Positions 1 to 5,636 of a DNA stretch of 5,636 nt are shown piece after piece. Positions within the stretch are counted from its first letter, which is position 1; each line of letters starts with the position of its first letter. Under the pieces are notes generated by a model. The model had not been told where the DNA came from and ran no database searches. It saw nothing but the letters and a program-made list of their open reading frames with translations. Position numbers and translations under genes: made by a program. The stretch is taken from assembly GCA_018969565.1 (NCBI GenBank), contig JAGWYC010000133.1:1-5636 (forward strand), read 5' to 3'. This stretch comes from Bacteroidota bacterium. GTDB taxonomy: Bacteria; Bacteroidota; Bacteroidia; NS11-12g; UBA955.

Positions 1-1563
1 GTTAGCCTGTGCAACGCCGCTGCTCAGGGAAGGCATTCCGGGAGGGGAGAAGCCTTTGTGAATGCCGGCATACAGATCCATGCGTGTGTCTATCTTGTAA
101 TTAAGGCCAACACCGGGTAACAGAATCTTCATCCTGTTTTTAGCAGATTGCAGCGCGGAACCTATTCTTGCTACATCATTATTCCCATAATTCAGGAACT
201 CAAATTGGATGTCTTCATATCGAATTCCCGGGGTGATGCTTAATCCTTTGAAATTGATATTGTAGCTAAAGAATGCGGCCAGGCTATTGGCATTGCGAAT
301 CTGATTTTCCGCATTTCCTTTTATTCCGGCTGCCGTAAGCACCATGATTCCTTTGTTCATTGCATAGGTTGATTTCGTAGCAAATCGGTCGGCCTGGTCT
401 TCGTGGTATCGAATGCCCAACTGGGCTTTTGAGTTGATGTGTTTCGTGTTGAGGGAATATTGTATCTGGGTTTCCAGTCCTCTTGAAAAGTAAGTCCTTG
501 CGGCACTTTGGTATTCTATATTTCCATCGGCCGCTCCGGTCATGATTTGATAGGCGGTCTGATTTGACGACGGATTTGACAGAATGGTATTCAGCCCGAT
601 TCCACCGACTGTATTCACCCTGGACCAGTCGCGAAAGGTTCCGGAATAATAGGCTTTTGTATTTACGGACAAATTTCTTGCAGGACTGATGAGATGGCTG
701 AGTGAAAGGTGCTGGTGGTTCATATTCAGCAAATCCTTCTGGGTTGCAGCATAACGGCGCAGCGGATTTCTCTTGTAATCATCATAGGTTAATCCAAGGT
801 AGCTTTCATTTCCGAGCTCGCCAGCCTGAACGAACTTGAGCATGAACGACTGCGGAATTCGCGCTCCCTGATTGGTATGCCATCTGAACTTGCCCATGAT
901 ATCACGGCGGTCGAAGCCTGTATTTCCTCCTCCATCCAATTGTTTAAAGCCACGGCTTGCCAGGCGGTTTACCTCCAGTACATAGTCAAAGTTCTTTCGA
1001 CTGTCGCCAACCCAAACCCTTTGCTGATTATTGCCAAAACTTCCGTAGGAAATTTGAACAAAGCCCTTAAATGTGCCAGGAATTGGCGTTGACAAAAGGT
1101 TAATCGCGCCACCAATGGTATATGGGCCATATTTTATCTGGCTGCTGCCTTTCAATACCTCCACGCCATGCATGCGCGCAAAGGTTGGAAAGTAATAGGC
1201 AGAGGGGTCGGCATAGGGAGCCGGTGCTATCAGGATGCCGTCTTCCATCAGGGTAATTTTGGCGCTGCGATTCACTGAAGTGCCGCGTAAACCTATGTTG
1301 GGGCGTAATCCGAAGCCCTCCTCATCCCTGATATTAACCCCTGGAATCATCCTCAGCACATGGTTCACATTGGGTTGATTGAGCAGCGCAAGGGTTTTGC
1401 TGTCTATGTAAGCACCGGAGCCAATTTTCAGGCAACCTTTCTCACCAACAATTGTCACCTGATCCAAACCCGTTAGTTTGGTGCTGTCCAGCAACAGAGT
1501 CTGCGCCCGGGCTGTAGAGATTAAGACCAATGTCATGGTCAGGAAGTAACTTATATGTTTCAT
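1..1563 (-). CDS. FecA-type TonB-dependent outer-membrane receptor (N-terminal 521 residues, 3' end outside window)
   Basis: The frame is open from ATG at 1563 to the window edge. Residues 1-20 form a signal peptide (hydrophobic YFLTMTLVLIS, cleavage near ARA|QT). A TonB-box-like segment, LDQVTIVG, lies at 33-40. The plug domain covers about 45-160 and contains LRPNIGLRGT (86-95), LMEDGI (105-110), APYADP (115-120) and VEVLKGS...YGPYTIGGAIN (134-155). The barrel follows, with the NESYLGLTYDDY segment (252-263) and HKGFSPP (502-508), both typical of the FecA branch (COG4772). Family members are roughly 700 residues, so I infer about 200 are missing. Such receptors import iron chelates or similar ligands using TonB energy; the substrate here cannot be read. 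There is no N-terminal signalling (STN) domain or carboxypeptidase-like domain, so FecR-type surface signalling is unlikely. The frame stays open 42 codons upstream to an ATG at 1689, but the signal peptide favours 1563. Confidence 0.93.
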   Translation of the reverse strand, partial: MKHISYFLTMTLVLISTARAQTLLLDSTKLTGLDQVTIVGEKGCLKIGSGAYIDSKTLALLNQPNVNHVLRMIPGVNIRDEEGFGLRPNIGLRGTSVNRSAKITLMEDGILIAPAPYADPSAYYFPTFARMHGVEVLKGSSQIKYGPYTIGGAINLLSTPIPGTFKGFVQISYGSFGNNQQRVWVGDSRKNFDYVLEVNRLASRGFKQLDGGGNTGFDRRDIMGKFRWHTNQGARIPQSFMLKFVQAGELGNESYLGLTYDDYKRNPLRRYAATQKDLLNMNHQHLSLSHLISPARNLSVNTKAYYSGTFRDWSRVNTVGGIGLNTILSNPSSNQTAYQIMTGAADGNIEYQSAARTYFSRGLETQIQYSLNTKHINSKAQLGIRYHEDQADRFATKSTYAMNKGIMVLTAAGIKGNAENQIRNANSLAAFFSYNINFKGLSITPGIRYEDIQFEFLNYGNNDVARIGSALQSAKNRMKILLPGVGLNYKIDTRMDLYAGIHKGFSPPGMPSLSSGVAQAN

Positions 1564-1688
1564 GATTGGGAATCTGTTTCGAGATGAAGTAAGCTGTGCG
1601 GCTGATATAGGCCTTCGTGCCTCGAATCCATTAAGGATTTCCGGGCTCCTGTTCCCTTGATTCTTGATTTCATCAGCCGTTTCGCTCA

Positions 1689-1711
1689 TTATTTAGAAAG
1701 ATTATAAATAG
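1689..1711. promoter_or_regulatory. Candidate operator, receptor-proximal copy of an AT-rich near-palindrome
   Basis: The left arm is TTATTTAGAA and the right arm TTATAAATAG around a 3-base centre; 8 of 10 arm positions are complementary. On the same strand it matches the distal copy at 1756-1778 at 18 of 23 positions, including the identical left arm. It lies about 125 bp upstream of the receptor ATG at 1563 and touches the alternative ATG at 1689, which argues that 1689 is not the translation start. The size and symmetry suit a dimeric metal-responsive repressor (Fur or DtxR/IdeR type), but the regulator is inferred, not seen. Confidence 0.45.
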
Positions 1712-1755
1712 CAATCAGGCCGCGAAGTAATCATCCTGAATCCAGATTTCCCAAA

Positions 1756-1778
1756 TTATTTAGAATTGTTTTAAATAA
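1756..1778. promoter_or_regulatory. Candidate operator, distal and better copy of the AT-rich near-palindrome
   Basis: The arms TTATTTAGAA and TTTTAAATAA flank a 3-base centre (TTG), with 9 of 10 arm positions complementary. Its centre (1767) is 67 bp from the centre of the proximal copy (1700). Its edge overlaps a possible minus-strand -7 box (TAATTTGG, 1751-1758), where a bound repressor would block the receptor promoter. It lies downstream of the MCE terminator, so it most likely serves the receptor gene. AT-rich 19-23-bp inverted repeats are typical of Fur- and DtxR-family sites; assignment to either is inference. Confidence 0.5.
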
Positions 1779-1806
1779 GAGGGTTATGATTTTTGTCAGG
1801 CACCAT

Positions 1807-1841
1807 AAAAAAAGCCCAATCCTTGGTAGGAAAGGGCCTTT
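1807..1841 (-). terminator. Rho-independent terminator of the amidase-MCE unit
   Basis: On the minus strand a hairpin has an outer stem pairing 1834-1837 with 1814-1817 (GCCC/GGGC), a symmetric two-base internal loop, and an inner stem TCCT/AGGA (1828-1831 with 1820-1823) closed by a 4-base loop. Seven consecutive T residues (1813-1807) follow directly. It begins about 48 bp after the MCE stop codon. Three A-T pairs past a bulged base could extend the stem. The plus-strand side has only a broken T run, and no plus-strand gene ends here, so I assign it to the minus strand. Confidence 0.85.
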
Positions 1842-1889
1842 AATTACAGTTTTTATCTTCTAAATGCGATGAAGGGTAACCCGCTTATG

Positions 1890-2864
1890 TCAGGGTTGAG
1901 GTGCGCATGGCACCTTGCCGCTGGCAGCAGATGCTTTCGCACGTTTGCGTTTGCCCCAGGGAAGTGGGAGGTACTTATCAGGATAGCTGCGGATATCGGT
2001 CATGAGGCAAGTAAGTTCAGCGCTGGTTTTTACCAGGTTGTTGTACAGTGACTCATTGGTGGCCAGTTGTCCGAGGCTGCCCTCTCCACTATTGATTCTG
2101 TTTATTACCGTGCTCAGATTGTTGATGGTTTCCTGAAGCTGATTCATCATGGCACTTACGTCCACGCTGTCGGCTTCTTTTCCGATGCGTTCAAAACTCT
2201 TCAGCGAAGAGGAAATGCTCTGGTTATAGGACTTAAGATTTTCAGTTAGTTGTTTGACGTTGCTGATACTGCCTTCAACCCCGGGCTTGCTCTGTTGAAT
2301 AAGGCCATTCACCTCTTCTATGGTTTTCTGAAGGGATGCAAGAGTTCCGGGCAATTGATCTTCAAAACGAACCAGCGAGGGTCTGCTCAGAATTTCATTG
2401 AAGCGCTGCAGTACACTGTCGGCTTGCTCGGCAATCGGTCCAAGCTTTTGATTCACCTTTTCCGTCATGTCCGTTTCCAACATGCCTTTCAATGTATCTC
2501 CGTCTTGTGCAAATTTGGAACTTTCCCCTAGCAGCAATTCCATGCGTTTGTCCCCGAGAATTTCCACCACGATTTTCAAACGGGAGTCGCTGGGAATATT
2601 GAGGTCGGAATAGATTTCAACCCTGGATATGATTTTGTGGTCATTCCCATTGAGGGCTACTTTCTTCACCTGACCGATGCGAACCCCATTGTAGGTAACG
2701 GCAGCGCCTTCATTCAAGCCGCGAACATTGTCATACACGGCGTAAAAAACGCGGCCTTTGGCGAAAACATCATCCTTTCCTGACATGTAGTTGTAGCCCA
2801 GTACCAAAATGGTGATGGCCACTGCGGTAAGGGCGCCTACCTTGCTCTCGTTGCTGATTTTCAA
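1890..2864 (-). CDS. MCE/MlaD-family phospholipid-transport protein, 324 aa, TTG start
   Basis: Residues 1-10 (MKISNESKVG) precede one transmembrane anchor (about 11-27, ALTAVAITILVLGYNYM). The MCE domain covers about 38-118, with the core GLNEGAAVTYNGVRIGQVKKV stretch at 49-69. A long helical, probably coiled-coil region (about 133-260) leads to GEGSLGQL (260-267) and LMTDIRSYPDKY (287-298), then a basic tail. MCE proteins form hexameric rings or tubes in the periplasm that carry phospholipid between inner and outer membrane with an MlaE/MlaF-type ABC transporter; no such partner is encoded here. The start is TTG: no in-frame ATG lies between it and the amidase stop, and the N-terminus from TTG fits the family. 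It lies 56 bp downstream of the amidase gene and ends (TGA) before a strong terminator. C286 and C320 are unexplained. The family is certain; the lipid cargo is inferred. Confidence 0.93.
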   Translation of the reverse strand: MKISNESKVGALTAVAITILVLGYNYMSGKDDVFAKGRVFYAVYDNVRGLNEGAAVTYNGVRIGQVKKVALNGNDHKIISRVEIYSDLNIPSDSRLKIVVEILGDKRMELLLGESSKFAQDGDTLKGMLETDMTEKVNQKLGPIAEQADSVLQRFNEILSRPSLVRFEDQLPGTLASLQKTIEEVNGLIQQSKPGVEGSISNVKQLTENLKSYNQSISSSLKSFERIGKEADSVDVSAMMNQLQETINNLSTVINRINSGEGSLGQLATNESLYNNLVKTSAELTCLMTDIRSYPDKYLPLPWGKRKRAKASAASGKVPCAPQP

Positions 2865-2887
2865 AATTGAGAAGTATTGTTTGGTTT

Positions 2888-2918
2888 CAAAGATAATTGC
2901 TGCAGTTGAATGCCTCAG
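2888..2918 (-). promoter_or_regulatory. Possible Bacteroidota-type promoter for the MCE gene
   Basis: On the minus strand TATCTTTG (2895-2888) is an exact match to the Bacteroidota -7 consensus TAnnTTTG and lies 23 bases before the TTG start, so transcription would begin within the 56-bp gap after the amidase gene. Twenty bases upstream there is only CCTG where TTTG is expected. The perfect -7 may be chance in AT-rich DNA; the MCE gene may simply be read through from the amidase. Confidence 0.3.
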
Positions 2919-2920
2919 GG

Positions 2921-3814
2921 TTAGGGTCTGACTGGACTTATTTGTTTGTTGATTGTGTCTTTACCGCTTGCCTTAGGAGGGCTGACGGGTGTTGTTTTAG
3001 GCAGGCGTGATTCCCTTTCCTTTTTATATTCCCTTACGGCCTTGAACAGGGCAGTAGCAATTTGTTTTTGTCCATCGGGTGTTTTTAACACGGCACGGTC
3101 TGAAGGGTTAGTCAGAAATCCAATTTCTACCAGCACACTGGGCATAGCGGTGCGCCACAAAACCAAAAAACCGGCCTGTTTAACTCCACGACTTTTTATT
3201 TTTCCGGTTTTGGCAATCTGGTATTCTACTTTGGATGCAAAGCCAGTGCTGGCTTCCATATATGCATTCTGCACTAAGGTGAAAATTATATGACCTTCCG
3301 GGCTTTCGGGGTCAAAACCTCCATACGAGGCATTATTCTGATAATTGGTTTCCAGTGTTATGGCGGCGTTTTCCCTTTTTGCCACACTGAGGTTCCCTTC
3401 AGTTTTGTGTAAACCCATCAGATATGTTTCAGATCCGGCGGCAGTGGTATTCTTGTTTGAGTTGCAGTGGATGGAAATAAACAGGTCGGCATTGTTTTTG
3501 TTAGCAAGTTCCGGTCTTTTGTACAGTTCAATGAATTCATCTGTTTTTCTGGTGTATAACACCTTTACATCCTTGAGGCTGTCCTGTAACAGTTTTCCCA
3601 GCCGCAACGCAACCCCAAGGGTAACCTGCTTTTCAAAAATTTCACCGGCTCCGTTGCAACCCGGATCCTTACCGCCATGTCCTGCATCAATCACAATAAC
3701 CGAAACTGCATCGCTCAGAGGCTTTTGCTTTGACTGGAAGGAGAAAAAAGAAACAACCAGAAATCCAAAGAAAATAAGGAAGGGTAATTTCGCCGACTGA
3801 ACAGAAGTATTCAT
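2921..3814 (-). CDS. N-acetylmuramoyl-L-alanine amidase, Amidase_3 family, exported
   Basis: This zinc hydrolase cuts the amide bond between N-acetylmuramic acid and L-alanine in peptidoglycan, acting in the periplasm. Counting from the ATG at 3814 (297 aa), residues 1-30 form a signal peptide or anchor (LPFLIFFGFLVVSFFSF). The Amidase_3 domain runs from about 38 to 265. The zinc ligands are H46 in VIDAGHGG, E61 in FEKQ, and H116 in ISIHCNS; the catalytic glutamate is E230 in VLVEIGFLTN. All are intact, so the enzyme is probably active. A Lys/Pro-rich tail of about 30 residues follows. The frame also opens 18 codons upstream at ATG 3868, but that start would share its bases with the divergent lptD start and leave no promoter room, and the later Met gives a cleaner signal peptide. 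The gene diverges from lptD and probably shares a transcript with the MCE gene. No LysM or SPOR domain is visible. Confidence 0.93.
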   Translation of the reverse strand: MNTSVQSAKLPFLIFFGFLVVSFFSFQSKQKPLSDAVSVIVIDAGHGGKDPGCNGAGEIFEKQVTLGVALRLGKLLQDSLKDVKVLYTRKTDEFIELYKRPELANKNNADLFISIHCNSNKNTTAAGSETYLMGLHKTEGNLSVAKRENAAITLETNYQNNASYGGFDPESPEGHIIFTLVQNAYMEASTGFASKVEYQIAKTGKIKSRGVKQAGFLVLWRTAMPSVLVEIGFLTNPSDRAVLKTPDGQKQIATALFKAVREYKKERESRLPKTTPVSPPKASGKDTINKQISPVRP

Positions 3815-3844
3815 GGTAGAATCGTTCGCTGCTGTTTGAACTCC

Positions 3845-3876
3845 CGAAAGTAATTTGCGCCCCTTCATGTACCATA
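3845..3876 (-). promoter_or_regulatory. Weak candidate promoter for the amidase gene
   Basis: On the minus strand TACTTTCG (3852-3845) matches the Bacteroidota -7 consensus TAnnTTTG at all but one fixed position. Twenty bases upstream, TATG (3876-3873) matches TTTG at three of four. It lies 30 bases before the ATG at 3814, and if real it excludes the longer amidase start at 3868. Two imperfect boxes in a short gap are weak evidence. Confidence 0.22.
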
Positions 3877-5636
3877 AAACGCATTCAAAACTTATGCCAT
3901 TGCCCTTGTTTATGGTCTGTCTGTTTTGTATCTGCGTAAGTCCTAAAGCCCTGTCAGCGCTGGATATTCAGGGCTTGTCCGCAAATGTGGACGACACCGG
4001 TAGGTTGGCGCGCAAGAGCTCCGGTCTGGATCAGGAAATTGAATATCACGCAGAGGACTCTATCATTTTCGACCTGAAGAGGCAGGTTGTGCATCTGTAC
4101 AATAAAGCCTACCTGAAATACGGCTCCGTTGAATTGGAGGCCTATTATATCATGTCTGATTTGCGCCGTAAAGAGTTGTTTGCCAAGGGCGGCTTCGACA
4201 GTGCCGGCCACTACGCATTCCAACCGGTGCTGCATGATGGTGATGACAATTACACCGCTGATAGCATGCGTTATAACAGCGAAACGCGCAAGGGAAAAGT
4301 GTATGGATTACGACTGGTTGAGGATGAAGCAATTATTTCCTGCAATCAGGTTTTCAGGAATGCCGATGGTTCTTTTCTGGCGGACAGGGGCAAGCTGACA
4401 ACCTGCAACGCGCCGCACCCGCACTTTTATTTCGATGCACGAAAACTCAAGGTCATTCCGAATAATAAAGTGATTTTTGGCCCAGCCAATCTGGTAGTGG
4501 AAGATATGCCAACACCGCTGGCGCTCCCTTTTGGATTGGTTCCTACCAAGAAAGGCAGACGAAATGGCGTGCTATTCCCCAGTTACGGATTCCAACAAAA
4601 CAGAGGTGGATTTTATCTGGAGAATTTAGGTTATTATACCGGATTAGGTGATAACCGTGATCTGACTTTAAGCGGTGCGGTGTTCTTCAACGGTGATTAT
4701 CGCCTTGCAGCCTCATCACGGTTTGTAAAACGCTACCGATACCAAGGCGATTTCAACTTCGGGTTTTCGGTGTATTCGCAAGGGGAAAAGACCAGTAAAA
4801 CGTTTTTCAGGCAAAGAGACTTTAACCTGCAATGGAAATACACCTTGCATCAGAATGTTCGACCCGGCACAAGGTTCTCTGCCAGTGTGGACATGGGAAC
4901 ACCCGGTTTTAAACGCATCAACTCCAATGACCCCAGAGCTATTGTTCAAAGCCAGTTCAACTCCAGCGTCAGTTATGGAAAAACCTTCCTGAATAACCGT
5001 TTTAACTTGAATATCGCGGCCACCCACAATCAGAATACGGCCAACCGAAGCATCAACTTTAATCTACCCAACCTGAGTCTGAATATGCAGCGTTGGCAGC
5101 CATTCCTGAAGAAAAATCAGGCTGCCGACAATTGGATTAAGCAACTGAATTTCACCTATAACCTGGATATGCAGAACAGACTGAGTACCTATGATTCTGT
5201 TTTGTTTTCAGAACGGTATATGGATGCGTTGAGTAAACTCCAAAGTGGTTTAAAGCACAGTATTCCACTAAGTACCATTGTAAAACTGAGTAAGGGCAGA
5301 ATCAACATTACACCGGCTGTAAGTTATCAGGAATGGTGGTATATGAAATCTTCCTTGCGCTATTGGGATGCTGCTTCGAAGAAGGTACTGGATTCTACTG
5401 CGAAGGGCTTTACACGCGCTGCATCTTATGCAGCAAGCATCAGTGCCTCAACGAATATCTACGGTACGTTCACGGGTTTAAATTGGGGTCGTATCCGTGC
5501 ATTACGTCATGTCATTACCCCAACGCTGAATGTTTCCTATCGTCCGGATTTTGCCGCACCCAGATTCAAGTATTTCCGTAGCGTCCAAACTGATTCAACC
5601 GGTAAAAAAGAACAATACAGCATCTTCCGCAATGCG
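3867..5636 (+). CDS. lptD: LPS-assembly outer-membrane protein LptD, Bacteroidota type (N-terminal 590 residues, 3' end outside window)
   Basis: LptD is the outer-membrane barrel that, plugged by the lipoprotein LptE, places lipopolysaccharide on the cell surface. The frame is open from 3867 to the right edge. Residues 1-33 look like a signal peptide: HKTHSK, hydrophobic LPLFMVCLFCICV, then ALSA. The OstA/LptA-like beta-jellyroll domain follows (about 50-215): IEYHAEDSIIFDL, YNKAYLKYGSVELEA, YTADSMRYNSETRKGKVYG. TTCNAPHPHFYF holds C180; C159 is nearby. These may be the N-domain cysteines used in disulfides, but that is inferred. After ALPFGLVP the barrel begins with alternating strands, and RHVITPTLNVSYRPDF (547-562) is a hallmark of the Bacteroidota family. 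Full-length members are about 850-900 residues, so roughly 300 are missing. An alternative ATG at 3894 would remove the basic n-region of the signal peptide, so 3867 is preferred. It diverges from the amidase gene. Confidence 0.92.
   Translation, partial: MYHKTHSKLMPLPLFMVCLFCICVSPKALSALDIQGLSANVDDTGRLARKSSGLDQEIEYHAEDSIIFDLKRQVVHLYNKAYLKYGSVELEAYYIMSDLRRKELFAKGGFDSAGHYAFQPVLHDGDDNYTADSMRYNSETRKGKVYGLRLVEDEAIISCNQVFRNADGSFLADRGKLTTCNAPHPHFYFDARKLKVIPNNKVIFGPANLVVEDMPTPLALPFGLVPTKKGRRNGVLFPSYGFQQNRGGFYLENLGYYTGLGDNRDLTLSGAVFFNGDYRLAASSRFVKRYRYQGDFNFGFSVYSQGEKTSKTFFRQRDFNLQWKYTLHQNVRPGTRFSASVDMGTPGFKRINSNDPRAIVQSQFNSSVSYGKTFLNNRFNLNIAATHNQNTANRSINFNLPNLSLNMQRWQPFLKKNQAADNWIKQLNFTYNLDMQNRLSTYDSVLFSERYMDALSKLQSGLKHSIPLSTIVKLSKGRINITPAVSYQEWWYMKSSLRYWDAASKKVLDSTAKGFTRAASYAASISASTNIYGTFTGLNWGRIRALRHVITPTLNVSYRPDFAAPRFKYFRSVQTDSTGKKEQYSIFRNA

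Larger units (their letters stand above)
1564..1889. other. Non-coding region between the MCE gene and the receptor gene
   Basis: This 326-bp stretch holds, in transcription order on the minus strand, the terminator of the MCE gene, two AT-rich near-palindromes, and a leader of about 125 bases before the receptor ATG. The part from 1564 to 1689 is open in frame with the receptor, but reads as a polar, low-hydrophobicity peptide and is probably untranslated. A short inverted repeat (AATCC/GGATT, 1625-1639) sits in the leader and is too weak to call. I see no riboswitch consensus or tRNA. A possible Bacteroidota -7 box (TAATTTGG on the minus strand, 1751-1758, one mismatch to TAnnTTTG) has no matching -33 box. 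Confidence 0.7.

Noticed and set aside
877..1092. Plus-strand 71-residue open frame inside the receptor gene
   Set aside because: It is fully antisense to a well-supported receptor barrel, has no recognisable family features and no start signal; it is a shadow frame.
1564..1690. A riboswitch (for example cobalamin) in the receptor leader
   Set aside because: TonB receptors often have one, but I see no B12-box-like core or other known consensus, only a 5-bp hairpin at 1625-1639.
2946..3800. Two plus-strand open frames (115 and 151 residues) opposite the amidase
   Set aside because: They lie antisense to the catalytic domain with all zinc ligands intact on the other strand, and their translations look like shadow protein with no domain.
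3781..3866. A plus-strand promoter for lptD
   Set aside because: TAATTTCG at 3785-3792 is one mismatch from the -7 consensus but has no TTTG or TTG at a suitable distance upstream; TTTG at 3835-3838 has no partner -7 box at 17-23 bases.
3954..5027. Minus-strand open frames of 60-103 residues within lptD
   Set aside because: All are antisense to a continuous LptD frame with recognised motifs; nothing in them suggests a real gene.
1..5636. A novel defence, mobile or biosynthetic system
   Set aside because: All coding capacity is accounted for by four known envelope families; there are no repeats, integrase, transposase, toxin-antitoxin or cluster-like genes, and base composition looks even.

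Overview
The window looks like a chromosomal segment of a member of the Bacteroidota (possibly a Sphingobacteriia, Chitinophagia or Cytophagia relative; the exact class cannot be read from this sequence). The evidence is the protein families: a Bacteroidota-style LptD with RHVITP and SYRPDF motifs, a single-MCE-domain protein with a long helical tail, and a FecA-like TonB-dependent receptor. None of the four chosen starts has a clear Shine-Dalgarno sequence, which is also usual for this phylum. There are four protein genes, two of them cut by the window edges. I found no RNA genes, insertion sequences, CRISPR arrays or phage genes.

Layout, left to right. Bases 1-1563 (minus strand) encode the N-terminal 521 residues of a FecA-type outer-membrane receptor; its C-terminus lies beyond the left edge. 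Bases 1564-1889 are non-coding. They hold the receptor's leader, two copies of an AT-rich near-palindrome that look like paired operators, and a rho-independent terminator for the gene upstream. Bases 1890-2864 (minus) encode an MCE/MlaD-family lipid-transport protein that starts with TTG. Bases 2921-3814 (minus) encode an exported zinc N-acetylmuramoyl-L-alanine amidase. Bases 3867-5636 (plus) encode the first 590 residues of the LPS-assembly protein LptD, running off the right edge.

Functionally, the right two thirds form a cell-envelope block. LptD inserts lipopolysaccharide into the outer membrane, the amidase trims peptidoglycan, and the MCE protein probably moves phospholipid between the membranes. 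The amidase and MCE genes run in the same direction with a 56-bp gap and end at the terminator, so they are probably one transcription unit, perhaps with an extra internal promoter. LptD diverges from the amidase across about 52 bp. The receptor is a separate, probably metal-regulated, transport gene. Overall this is ordinary core-genome content. The most interesting unexplained signal is the pair of palindromes upstream of the receptor.
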